Positions 1 through 6,762 of a stretch of DNA of 64,000 nucleotides are shown one piece after another. Under the pieces are notes generated by a model that worked only from the letters and a program-made list of their open reading frames with translations, was not told the origin of the DNA and did not search any database. The position numbers and the translations under genes were made by a program. Source of the stretch: Actinomycetes bacterium (GTDB lineage: Bacteria > Actinomycetota > Thermoleophilia > RBG-16-64-13); contig JAGXFV010000030.1 of the NCBI GenBank assembly GCA_024637095.1, positions 62,001 to 126,000 on the forward strand. Reading direction: 5' to 3'. Positions within the stretch are counted from its first letter, which is position 1. Each line of letters opens with the position of its first letter.

Positions 1-156
1 GGACTCGAGCACCAGGTGGCCTACGAGTTGACACACTCCTGCTACCAGGGGACCCAACCGGCCTGCGGAGAGTGCGACACCTGCCAGGCCCGCCTTCGGG
101 CGTTTGCCGAGGCGGGGGCGGCGGATCCCCTTTCCTACGCCGCGACCGTTGAGTAG
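1..156 (+). CDS. queC: 7-cyano-7-deazaguanine synthase, C-terminal fragment (QueC)
   Basis: The window opens inside this gene; only the last 51 codons are visible, ending at TAG 154-156. The fragment carries the zinc-site pattern typical of the QueC C-terminus: HSCY, then CGECDTC, followed by an ARLRAF-like helix. QueC converts 7-carboxy-7-deazaguanine to preQ0 using ATP and ammonia. The assignment is supported by queD and queE directly downstream on the same strand, the usual three-gene preQ0 cluster. The 5' part, including the ATP-binding loop, lies outside the window. Confidence 0.85.
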   Translation, partial: GLEHQVAYELTHSCYQGTQPACGECDTCQARLRAFAEAGAADPLSYAATVE

Positions 157-194
157 CGGGTTTTTCGGTTGATCCACCCCTTCGAGGAACGAGC

Positions 195-557
195 ATGAAG
201 ACCACGATAACGACCATTCTCCTGTTCGACGCCGCCCATAGCCTCCCCGATCACCTGGGCAAGTGCCGCAACATCCATGGCCACACCTACAAGGCGGAGG
301 TGTCGGTCAGCGGCCCGATAGAACAGGCCGGGCCCGAAACCGGCATGGTGATGGACTTCTCCCGACTGGAAGAAGAGGTTAAGCGCTTGGTGATCGAACC
401 TCTCGACCATCGCTATCTCAATGAGGTGCTCGATTTTGCACCCACCGCCGAGAGGATTGCCGCCTGGATCTTCGACCGGCTGAGCGAAGCGGATCTCCCT
501 GTGCGGCGCATCCGCCTTTGGGAAACACCTGACACTTACGCCGAGGTGGAGGCGTAG
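195..557 (+). CDS. queD: 6-carboxy-5,6,7,8-tetrahydropterin synthase (QueD)
   Basis: This 120-residue protein has the normal length of QueD/PTPS-III proteins. Zinc-binding histidines are visible as H15 (FDAAHSL) and H28/H30 (IHGHTY), the catalytic Cys24 sits just before them (GKCRNIHGH), and the D71-H72 pair (LDHRYLN) and E110 complete the active site. The enzyme makes 6-carboxytetrahydropterin from dihydroneopterin triphosphate, the step before QueE. The ATG is preceded by a GAGGA ribosome site. It lies 38 bases after queC and 37 bases before queE, so the three are probably cotranscribed. Confidence 0.93.
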   Translation: MKTTITTILLFDAAHSLPDHLGKCRNIHGHTYKAEVSVSGPIEQAGPETGMVMDFSRLEEEVKRLVIEPLDHRYLNEVLDFAPTAERIAAWIFDRLSEADLPVRRIRLWETPDTYAEVEA

Positions 558-594
558 AGGCCCGGCCCCTGCCGCCACTCACTGGGGAGGGAAG

Positions 595-1206
595 ATGCGG
601 GTACTAGAGGTCTTCGACAGTCTTCAAGGTGAGGGACTCTGGGCCGGTGCGCCCATGACGTTCGTACGGCTGGCAGGCTGCAACGCTCCGCTCGAGGGGC
701 TCGCCTGCGTCAGGTGGTGCGACACCCCGCAGAGCTGGGACCCGGAATCCGGGCGCGAGGTCGAGGTGGAGGAGTTGGCGGGTCAGCTGGGAATGCCGCG
801 CGTCTGCCTCACCGGAGGAGAGCCGCTCTTGCAGGCCGAGGAGTCGGTGCTTTTCTCCCGGCTCCTGGCGAAGCACGGGATTGCCCTGCATCTGGAAACC
901 AACGGGACGGTCGCTCTTCCCGCGGGAGTTTCGTTTGCCTGGGTAACGGTCAGCCCCAAGCCCCCATCGTATGCAGTTGACTCGTCTTTCCGAGCGAGAA
1001 TCGATGAGCTCAAGCTGATAGTGGACGGCGAGTTCGACGCCGAGATCGGAGAGCGTCTGGAAAGAGAGTTCCCTCAGGCGGCGATCTCGATTCAACCGGA
1101 GGACGGGGGAGGCGAGGACACGGTGCACTCAGCCGTGGACATGGTTCTGAGCCATCCTCATTGGCGGCTCTCCCTGCAACTCCACAAGCTGCTCGGCCTG
1201 CCGTAG
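595..1206 (+). CDS. queE: 7-carboxy-7-deazaguanine synthase, radical SAM (QueE)
   Basis: A 203-residue radical SAM protein of QueE size. The N-terminus (EVFDSLQGEG) and the glycine-rich SAM site (TGGEP, residues 73-77) match QueE. The cluster cysteines are C29 (AGCN), C38 and C42 (CVRWCDT), a spacing of CX8CX3C instead of the textbook CX3CX2C or CX14CX2C. The rest of the fold looks intact, so this is probably a lineage variant. It converts 6-carboxytetrahydropterin to 7-carboxy-7-deazaguanine. The ATG has a GGGAGGGAAG ribosome site. It is the last gene of the queCDE group. Confidence 0.9.
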   Translation: MRVLEVFDSLQGEGLWAGAPMTFVRLAGCNAPLEGLACVRWCDTPQSWDPESGREVEVEELAGQLGMPRVCLTGGEPLLQAEESVLFSRLLAKHGIALHLETNGTVALPAGVSFAWVTVSPKPPSYAVDSSFRARIDELKLIVDGEFDAEIGERLEREFPQAAISIQPEDGGGEDTVHSAVDMVLSHPHWRLSLQLHKLLGLP

Positions 1207-1223
1207 CCCTGGAGAATCACTTC

Positions 1224-1257
1224 CCCCTAGAAGCCCATTCCCCCTAGAAGCCCATTG
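1224..1257. repeat. 17-bp tandem duplication at a stop codon
   Basis: Two near-identical 17-base units (CCCCTAGAAGCCCATTC/G) lie head to tail. The second copy contains the last codons and stop of the minus-strand gene at 1244-1540, and the first repeats them just beyond the stop. It looks like a recent slippage or unequal duplication in the convergent 3' ends of queE and that gene. Confidence 0.8.
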
Positions 1258-1540
1258 CCGACATCAGTCCCTTGTCGGTTGGCCGCAAGACCCAGCTCTT
1301 CTCCGGCGTGGCCTCGGCACCTTCGGGCTGCTCGGAAACGCCCTCGCCGGTTTCAGCTGCCTTCGCCCGCTCCACGTAGCCACCCGATTCCAGGGCGTCC
1401 ACGTCGGACACCAATTCCCCGAGGCTCGCACCTAACTCTGTTTCGAGCAGGAGCGGGTCGAGGTGAGCTGCCCCCGCCTGGGTGTCGTAGCGCTGCACCG
1501 CCACGTGTAACAGTCTCCTCTGCCGTTCCGTGAGCTCCAC
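1244..1540 (-). CDS. small winged-helix-like protein, function unknown
   Basis: A 98-residue soluble protein of unknown function. Residues 1-60 look like a compact helical DNA-binding-type fold (TERQRRLLHVAVQRY, then LGELVSDVDALESGGYVE), followed by an acidic low-complexity insert and a final strand (SWVLRPTDKG). The closing pattern, a hydrophobic strand then LTD/PTD-x-G, recurs in the 77-residue protein at 5803-6036, so the two are probably paralogues. The ATG is preceded by a GGGAGGG-type ribosome site. It is convergent with queE and diverges from the ferredoxin gene at 1691. Confidence 0.6.
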   Translation of the reverse strand: MELTERQRRLLHVAVQRYDTQAGAAHLDPLLLETELGASLGELVSDVDALESGGYVERAKAAETGEGVSEQPEGAEATPEKSWVLRPTDKGLMSAMGF

Positions 1541-1690
1541 CGTTCCCTCCCTGGGTCAAGGCCGCTTCGGATGCATTTCCTCGGGTCTCGATACCCGTCG
1601 CGTTCCGATATTTCCCATCCTGTCAATCATGGAAAACACTATCAGCGTAGTGTAAACTGCCCCAAAAGTAAAACCGCTGGGGGAGAGAAG

Positions 1691-2464
1691 ATGGCCAAAC
1701 GACAGATGGTAGTGATCGACGAGGACCTCTGTACGGGGTGCGGGGAGTGCATACCCAACTGCGCTGAGGGCGCGCTCGAGATCGTGGACGGCAAGGTGCG
1801 CGTTGTAGAGGAATTCCTCTGCGATGGCCTGGGAGCCTGCCTCGGGCACTGTCCCGAGGGGGCCCTGACCGTCGAAGAGCGCGAAGCCCCCGAGTTCGAC
1901 GAAGAAGCGGTGGCGCGGCGACTGGAGGAGCTCGGACAGACTGCCCAGGCGGCGCCTGCTCCGGCGATGAGTGGCTGCCCCGGCTCTCTGGCGATGACCC
2001 TGAACCGCTCCGAGATCCAGGCTTCGCCCGAGGGCGGAGCGCCGGGAGAGACGCCAGGAGCGGGTGACGCCGCGCGCGACGAGCGAAGCTCCGATAGCCT
2101 GCTGGGTCACTGGCCGGTTCAACTGGGCTTGGTCAACCCTCTGGCCCCGTACTTCCGCGACGCAGACTTACTCGTGGCCGCGGACTGCGCGCCCGTCGCA
2201 TACCGGATGTTCCACGAGGACTTTCTGGATGGGCGGAGCGTGGTATTGGCCTGCCCGAAGTTGGACGATGCACAGGCTCATCTCGAGAAGCTCGCCGAAC
2301 TCTTCCGCGCATCCCGGCCCCGCTCGGTGACCGTGGCCCACATGGAGGTTCCCTGCTGCTTCGGCCTGGTCGCCCTTGTGCGCCGCGCCGCCGAGATCGC
2401 CGGTCTCGAAGCGCCCGTCCAGGAAACCGTGATCACCGTCAGCGGCAGGCAGCAGGTGGCCTAA
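1691..2464 (+). CDS. ferredoxin-domain iron-sulfur protein
   Basis: A 257-residue protein starting at the ATG behind GGGAGAGAAG; the open frame extends upstream to 1571 but has no comparable ribosome site there. The N-terminus has one classical [4Fe-4S] motif (C14, C17, C20, C24 in CTGCGEC..NC) and a second, altered motif (C44, C50, C54 in CDGLGAC..HCP). After an acidic linker the C-terminal half is a separate conserved domain containing SGCPGS, AADCAPVAY and VLACPKLDD, so cysteines may bind another cofactor. Proteins of this architecture are common in anaerobes, but their partner is unknown. It probably shuttles low-potential electrons. Confidence 0.8.
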   Translation: MAKRQMVVIDEDLCTGCGECIPNCAEGALEIVDGKVRVVEEFLCDGLGACLGHCPEGALTVEEREAPEFDEEAVARRLEELGQTAQAAPAPAMSGCPGSLAMTLNRSEIQASPEGGAPGETPGAGDAARDERSSDSLLGHWPVQLGLVNPLAPYFRDADLLVAADCAPVAYRMFHEDFLDGRSVVLACPKLDDAQAHLEKLAELFRASRPRSVTVAHMEVPCCFGLVALVRRAAEIAGLEAPVQETVITVSGRQQVA

Positions 2465-2478
2465 GGCTGCCTGTGGCG

Positions 2479-2509
2479 GGCCAGGGCGGGCGCGGATCCC
2501 GCCCTGGCC
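2479..2509. terminator. bidirectional terminator between convergent genes
   Basis: A perfect 12-bp stem (GGCCAGGGCGGG pairing with CCCGCCCTGGCC) with a 7-base loop lies between the stop of the ferredoxin gene (2464) and the stop of the minus-strand peroxiredoxin (2520). A short T/C-rich tail follows on the plus strand. Confidence 0.75.
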
Positions 2510-2519
2510 TCTTGCCGGC

Positions 2520-3002
2520 TTACTCTGTCGCATCCTTGCGTATGTCCTCCAGAGCCTTCAGTATCTGCTCGACTTCCCGCTGTTCGCTCATGTCGGCGTG
2601 ATAGGCCCATCTGACCACCCCCTCGCCGTCGAGTACGAACACACTGCGGCGAGGATGTCCCTGCTCTTTCATAAGGACACCGAACTTCTCCGCCACCTCT
2701 CCGTGTGGCCAGAAGTCACTTAGCAGGGGGAAGTCAATCCCTCCGCAATCCTTGGCGAACGCTACGTGCGACGGAATCGAATCGCAACTGATCCCCAGAA
2801 CCTGGGCATCGAGCTCCTCGAACTTCGACAGCTGCTGCTGCAGGGTCGGGAGCTCTCGCTTTCAGACCGGGGTCCAGTCGAGAGGGTAGAAGAAGACTAC
2901 GACGTTCTTGCCTCGCAGGTCTTTGAGCGTGACCTCTTCGCTCTGGTGCGAAGGCAGCGTGAAGTCAGGCGCCGTCTCTCCGACGGAAAGGGGAATAATC
3001 AC
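2520..3002 (-). CDS. peroxiredoxin with in-frame UGA, probable selenocysteine peroxiredoxin
   Basis: Read through one in-frame UGA (2862-2864), the frame gives a complete 160-residue thiol peroxidase of the AhpC/TSA (Bcp-like) class: VGETAPDFTL near the N-terminus, GKNVVVFFYPLDWTPV ending at the UGA (codon 47), then KRELPTL, VLGISCDS, FPLLSD and RRSVFVLD. The UGA sits exactly where the peroxidatic cysteine belongs (TPxC), so selenocysteine is the natural reading; Sec-containing peroxiredoxins are known. The GTG start has an ideal AGGAGG six bases upstream, and the rest of the protein shows no decay. There is no Bcp-type resolving Cys five residues on; C73 and C87 remain. Alternatives are a nonsense mutation or sequencing error (TGC to TGA). 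Confidence 0.8.
2811..2864 (-). promoter_or_regulatory. UGA codon and candidate bacterial SECIS hairpin
   Basis: On the mRNA, GAGCUCC at +7 to +13 after the UGA pairs perfectly with GGAGCUC at +45 to +51. Inside, either CGAC (+14) pairs with GUCG (+33), or CAGC (+22) pairs with GCUG (+30), leaving an AGCA loop with G in second place about 25 nt from the UGA. Bacterial SECIS elements lie just 3' of the UGA with a small apical loop at roughly this distance. The fold was judged by eye. Confidence 0.6.
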
Positions 3003-3099
3003 GGTATACCTCCTGTGTCGAGCCGGACGGCCTGGGTGACCGCCTCAACCGTCTCAGGAACTAGATGCCTGCGCGGGGCCTTAGGCAAAACCCCAACTT

Positions 3100-3129
3100 T
3101 GAGCCGATGTCGAGCGCTGCGATAAGATG
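3100..3129 (+). promoter_or_regulatory. putative promoter for glycogen phosphorylase
   Basis: TTGAGC (3100-3105) and TAAGAT (3124-3129) are separated by 18 bases, upstream of the phosphorylase gene. This would give a 5' UTR of about 57 bases. The same intergenic stretch must also hold the promoter of the divergent peroxiredoxin gene. Confidence 0.45.
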
Positions 3130-3193
3130 GCGCTGTTGCGGGCCTGGTCTGCCCCGGGTGAGGGGTTTTGCGGGAGATATAAGGAGCTAGTCG

Positions 3194-5749
3194 ATGCCGA
3201 AGATCCATCAGTACGACGTGAAGCCGGCACTGCCGCCTCGCTTGAGTTGTCTGGCCGACCTTTCCTACAACCTGCGGTGGACCTGGGACAACGATGCCGT
3301 TCAGCTATTCGAGCGCCTTGGGGCGGGACTCTGGCGGGACACCGGGCACAATCCGGTGCTGATGCTGCAGCGAATCGCCCAGGACCGTCTGGAGGCGGCC
3401 GCTCAGGACGACGCCCTCCTGGCGCACCTCGACCGGGTTTGCTCCACCTTCAAAGCCTATATGGAGGAGCCCGGGTGGTTCCCCAGGCGCCATCCCGAGG
3501 CGGCTGATATCAACATCGCCTATTTCTGCATGGAGTTTGGTCTGACCGAAAGCCTTCCCATCTACTCGGGCGGTCTCGGCGTGCTGGCCGGAGACCACCT
3601 CAAGACGGCGAGCGAACTGGATCTGCCGCTGACCGGAATCGGGCTTCTCTACCAGAAGGGCTACTTCAAGCAATACCTGAATGCCGACGGATGGCAACTG
3701 GAGCAGTATCCGGTCAACGACTTCTCGACCATGCCCATCACCCCCGTCCTCGATGCGAATGGCGATCATCTGCGCGTCCACGTTGATCTCGCCGGACGCG
3801 AAGTCCCCATCCGCGTGTGGCAGGCGCAGGTGGGTCGAATTCCTCTCTACCTGCTCGATACGAATCTGCCCGAGAACTCGCCGGTAGACCGCGACGTCAC
3901 CGACGAACTCTACGGCGGTGGGCCCGAAGAGCGGATACGCCAGGAGATAGTGCTGGGTATCGGCGGCATTCGGGTGTTAGAAGCACTGGGCATCCGGCCG
4001 GAAGTCTGTCATATGAACGAGGGTCACTCGGCCTTTCTCTCGTTGGAACGGGTGCGGCGGCTGATGGAGGAAGCGGGCCTCGATTACCGAACCGGCCGGC
4101 AGGTGGCCGGCGCGGGTACCCTCTTCACCACTCACACCCCGGTGCCCGCGGGATTCGATCTCTTCTCCTCAGAGCTGATGGACAAATACTTCTCGAACTA
4201 CATCAAGCAGCTCGGCCTGGGCTTTCAGGAGTTCATCGCCAAGGGGCGCGTGCGCCCGCAGGATCAGGCCGAGCCGTTCAACGTGGCCGCGCTCTCGGTG
4301 CGCCACGCGCCCCGCCGGAACGCGGTCAGCGAACTGCATAGGGACGTCACCGCACGGATGATGATGGAGGCCTGGGCCGATTTTCCCGAGTCCGAGGTGC
4401 CGGTCTCCTATGTCACCAATGGAGCGTTGGTCCCGGGCTGGGTATCTGCCGAGATGGCCGCTCTGTTCGATCGCTATCTCGGGCCCCGTTGGCGGGAGGA
4501 TCCGAGCGATCAGCTGGTATGGGCCTTGGTCCACCGAATCCCGCACGAGGAACTCTGGCGGACTCACGTGAGGCAAAGGGAGGCTCTGGTCGCCTACACC
4601 CGTTCACGTTTGGAGGAGCAGCTCATCCGCCGCAACGCCTCGCGAATGGAGCGTGAGCGCGCGCGGCAGGGGCTCGATGCTGACGCTCTGACTATCGGTT
4701 TCGCCCGCCGTTTCGCCACCTATAAACGGGCGAGCCTCATCCTGCGCGAGCCGGAACGCCTCGAGGCCCTCCTTCGCAGCGAAGAGAGGCCGGTCCAGCT
4801 GATCTTCGCCGGCAAGGCGCACCCCCGAGACGACGCGGGCAAAGACTTCATCCGTCAGATCGTGCGCTTCGCGAAGGAAAGGGACCTCGGTCACCGGCTG
4901 GTATTCCTGGAGGATTACGATATCGAAAAAGCGCGGGTGCTGGTCCAAGGCGCCGACGTGTGGCTCAACAACCCCAGGCGGCCTCTGGAGGCCAGCGGAA
5001 CCAGTGGCATGAAAGCGGTGTTCAACGGAGCGCTCAATCTCTCAGTCCTGGACGGTTGGTGGGCCGAAGGATACCGGCCCGGGGCGGGTTGGGCCATCGG
5101 GCGTGGCGAGGAGTACACGGACTTCGAATACCAGGACCGCGTCGAGGCCCAGGCCCTCTACTCGATTCTCGAGCAGGAAGTGGTTCCGCTCTTCTACGAC
5201 CGGGGACCGGACAACCTGCCGCGCGGTTGGATCGCAATGATGAAGAACTCCATCGAGTGGCTCAGCCCGCAGTTCTCCAGCACGCGGATGGTCAAGGAAT
5301 ACGCGGAGCGCTTCTACCTGCCGGCGGCGGAGCACTACGCACGGCTTTCCCGAGGAGACTTCCAAAAGGCAAAGGAACTGGTGAGTTGGAAGGCCTGTGT
5401 TACCGATGCCTGGCAGCAGGTTCGCGTGGACTCAGTGCGGGAGCTCAGGGCGAATAGCCTGACAGTGGGCCAGGAGTTGGGCGTTGAGGCCCGCGTGGCC
5501 TTGGGTAGCCTGCAGCCCTCCGACGTGCGGGTCGAGGCATACTTCGGGAGACTGGGTCCCGACGAGCAAATCCTGGGTGGCACGCCCATCGAACTCGAGT
5601 GGGTTCGCTCGGAGGGCTCGCTACATGCATACCGGGCGGCGTTGCCGACTCCGAATTCGGGGCGCCACGGCTTCGCCGTCAGGTTGATTCCCCAACGGGA
5701 GGATGTTCTCATCCCGAACGAGATGCCGCTTATCAAGTGGGAAGGCTAG
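3194..5749 (+). CDS. glgP: alpha-glucan (glycogen/maltodextrin) phosphorylase
   Basis: An 851-residue phosphorylase of the actinobacterial/archaeal-type family, which cleaves alpha-1,4-glucans with phosphate to glucose-1-phosphate. Family landmarks include the N-terminal LADLSYNLRWTWDND stretch, AYFCMEFGL and YSGGLGVLAGDHLKTAS around residues 110-140, HMNEGHSAF, and the pyridoxal phosphate site EASGTSGMKAVFNG with Lys607. The length is normal. The ATG has an AAGGAG ribosome site. It is monocistronic: divergent from the peroxiredoxin and convergent with the small gene at 5803. It implies storage-glucan turnover in the cytoplasm. Confidence 0.93.
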   Translation: MPKIHQYDVKPALPPRLSCLADLSYNLRWTWDNDAVQLFERLGAGLWRDTGHNPVLMLQRIAQDRLEAAAQDDALLAHLDRVCSTFKAYMEEPGWFPRRHPEAADINIAYFCMEFGLTESLPIYSGGLGVLAGDHLKTASELDLPLTGIGLLYQKGYFKQYLNADGWQLEQYPVNDFSTMPITPVLDANGDHLRVHVDLAGREVPIRVWQAQVGRIPLYLLDTNLPENSPVDRDVTDELYGGGPEERIRQEIVLGIGGIRVLEALGIRPEVCHMNEGHSAFLSLERVRRLMEEAGLDYRTGRQVAGAGTLFTTHTPVPAGFDLFSSELMDKYFSNYIKQLGLGFQEFIAKGRVRPQDQAEPFNVAALSVRHAPRRNAVSELHRDVTARMMMEAWADFPESEVPVSYVTNGALVPGWVSAEMAALFDRYLGPRWREDPSDQLVWALVHRIPHEELWRTHVRQREALVAYTRSRLEEQLIRRNASRMERERARQGLDADALTIGFARRFATYKRASLILREPERLEALLRSEERPVQLIFAGKAHPRDDAGKDFIRQIVRFAKERDLGHRLVFLEDYDIEKARVLVQGADVWLNNPRRPLEASGTSGMKAVFNGALNLSVLDGWWAEGYRPGAGWAIGRGEEYTDFEYQDRVEAQALYSILEQEVVPLFYDRGPDNLPRGWIAMMKNSIEWLSPQFSSTRMVKEYAERFYLPAAEHYARLSRGDFQKAKELVSWKACVTDAWQQVRVDSVRELRANSLTVGQELGVEARVALGSLQPSDVRVEAYFGRLGPDEQILGGTPIELEWVRSEGSLHAYRAALPTPNSGRHGFAVRLIPQREDVLIPNEMPLIKWEG

Positions 5750-5781
5750 CCGGGCTCCTAGCCGAGCACGCAATTGAGCCA

Positions 5782-5794
5782 GGCCCCTCGGGCC
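5782..5794. terminator. short GC hairpin between convergent genes
   Basis: GGCCC pairs with GGGCC around a three-base loop, between the stop of the phosphorylase and the stop of the minus-strand gene at 5803. There is no T-tract, so it is only a weak candidate. Confidence 0.3.
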
Positions 5795-5802
5795 CGGCCG
5801 TC

Positions 5803-6036
5803 CTATGCCTTCTTGGCGCCCGCGTCGGTCAGCCGAACCCAGATGTTGATCGGGAAGAACTCCGCGCTTACCAGGCCGGAGGACGCGAGGTTCGCCACGC
5901 AATCCCTGATCTCCTCGGCCGGCAAGTTGAGTTCGTGCTGCAGTTCTTGTCCGGAGACTTCAACTTCTGCGTTGGCCTGGTAGGCCTTGTGGATGAAGCG
6001 CATGATCCGCTCGCGGTTCTCGGGTAGGCAGGTCAT
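5803..6036 (-). CDS. small winged-helix-like protein, function unknown
   Basis: A 77-residue soluble protein. The sequence suggests a compact winged helix: helices from RERIMRFIHKAYQAN, VSGQELQHELNLPAEEIRDCVANLASSGLVS, then a hairpin strand ending IWVRLTDAG. It shares its order of elements with the 98-residue protein at 1244-1540, including the final hydrophobic strand with TD-x-G, but lacks the acidic insert. No catalytic residues are visible. It might be a small regulator or a protein-interaction module. It is flanked upstream by a long non-coding stretch. Confidence 0.55.
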   Translation of the reverse strand: MTCLPENRERIMRFIHKAYQANAEVEVSGQELQHELNLPAEEIRDCVANLASSGLVSAEFFPINIWVRLTDAGAKKA

Positions 6037-6414
6037 GGCCTTCAGAATAGCATCCGTCCGATGGATGGACTCTCAGACGATTCGACTCCCAGGACGGCTC
6101 TCACGTACCCGTTGAAGCCTCTTGCCAGCATCTTTATGTGCACCATAAACTGATTATCTCGTGCCATTTCGACGTTACGATGTGAAGTAGTAGTTTGTTT
6201 TGTCGGTTCCTAATGCTGCCACTCACCGTCCGATAGTTCAGCCATTGCAGCCATGATGAGGATTTATGGGGGGTTATCTGTAGTGTGGGGCATGCGTGAC
6301 GGCGGGCGGTGCCACCGCTAGAGTACGCAAACACTATTTTTATCACCTGTCGAAAGATTGTCGACTCTCATAGATAGATATATCTCTACTCGACGGCAGT
6401 AGCACCATTAGCGT

Positions 6415-6443
6415 TTGACATATCTTCTAGCCGACGATAATGT
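6415..6443 (+). promoter_or_regulatory. strong-looking sigma-70-type promoter
   Basis: A consensus TTGACA (6415-6420) is followed after 17 bases by TAATGT (6438-6443), with an overlapping GATAAT. Transcription would begin near 6450, more than 300 bases before the HD-GYP gene, so this gives either a long leader or a separate small RNA. Confidence 0.65.
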
Positions 6444-6449
6444 CTAGAC

Positions 6450-6760
6450 TGCTTTGGGCTAACAGGATGAAACCCAGTTGCATCGCATTGGATGGAATGC
6501 AGGGTCCTAGGTCCGAGGCCGGTTGACCGGGAGGATGGGACCCCCGGAAGACTTGGTCGCTGCAAAGTTTGGCCGCCGAAGGATCTGAAGGGGATGGTGC
6601 GACACCGGCCCCGGAAGGGGCGGCCACGGGAGAGAGGAGATTGGTATGCGGGTTTCCGGTTGGTAGTTGCCCTTTTGTCCGGCGGAAGATCTCGATAAAG
6701 TCTGACTCAGCGGTTGCCGAATACGAAATTGAGAATCTGTATTCCCGCTGGGAGAGAATG
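6450..6760 (+). ncRNA. putative structured leader or small RNA upstream of HD-GYP gene
   Basis: Between the promoter and the gene lie about 310 bases rich in self-complementary segments, for example CCCC-GGAA-GGGG with a GNRA-type loop near 6610, and CCGGTTGACCGG near 6520. I do not recognise a known riboswitch, tmRNA, SRP or RNase P signature. Whether it is one leader or an independent RNA cannot be told by eye. Confidence 0.35.
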
Positions 6761-6762
6761 GA

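Larger units (their letters stand above)
6037..6762. other. 726-base region without a convincing gene
   Basis: No reading frame here has coding character. Roughly 6130-6440 is clearly AT-richer than the rest of the window and includes a run of ATAGATA/TATCTC-like words near 6371-6395. From about 6450 it becomes GC-rich with many self-complementary words. It holds the promoter at 6415-6443 and the leader described separately. The AT-rich half may be a remnant of inserted DNA or a regulatory region. Confidence 0.6.

Noticed and set aside
2766-3125. 119-residue plus-strand frame in the peroxiredoxin region
   Set aside because: It has no ribosome site or motifs, while the opposite strand encodes a full peroxiredoxin read through UGA.
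6134-6346. 70-residue minus-strand frame in the AT-rich region
   Set aside because: The composition is not protein-like, there is no ribosome site, and no motif is visible.
6450-6760. SRP RNA, tmRNA or known riboswitch
   Set aside because: The characteristic sequence cores (such as GGAAGGAAGCAGCC for SRP) are not present; only generic GC hairpins can be seen.
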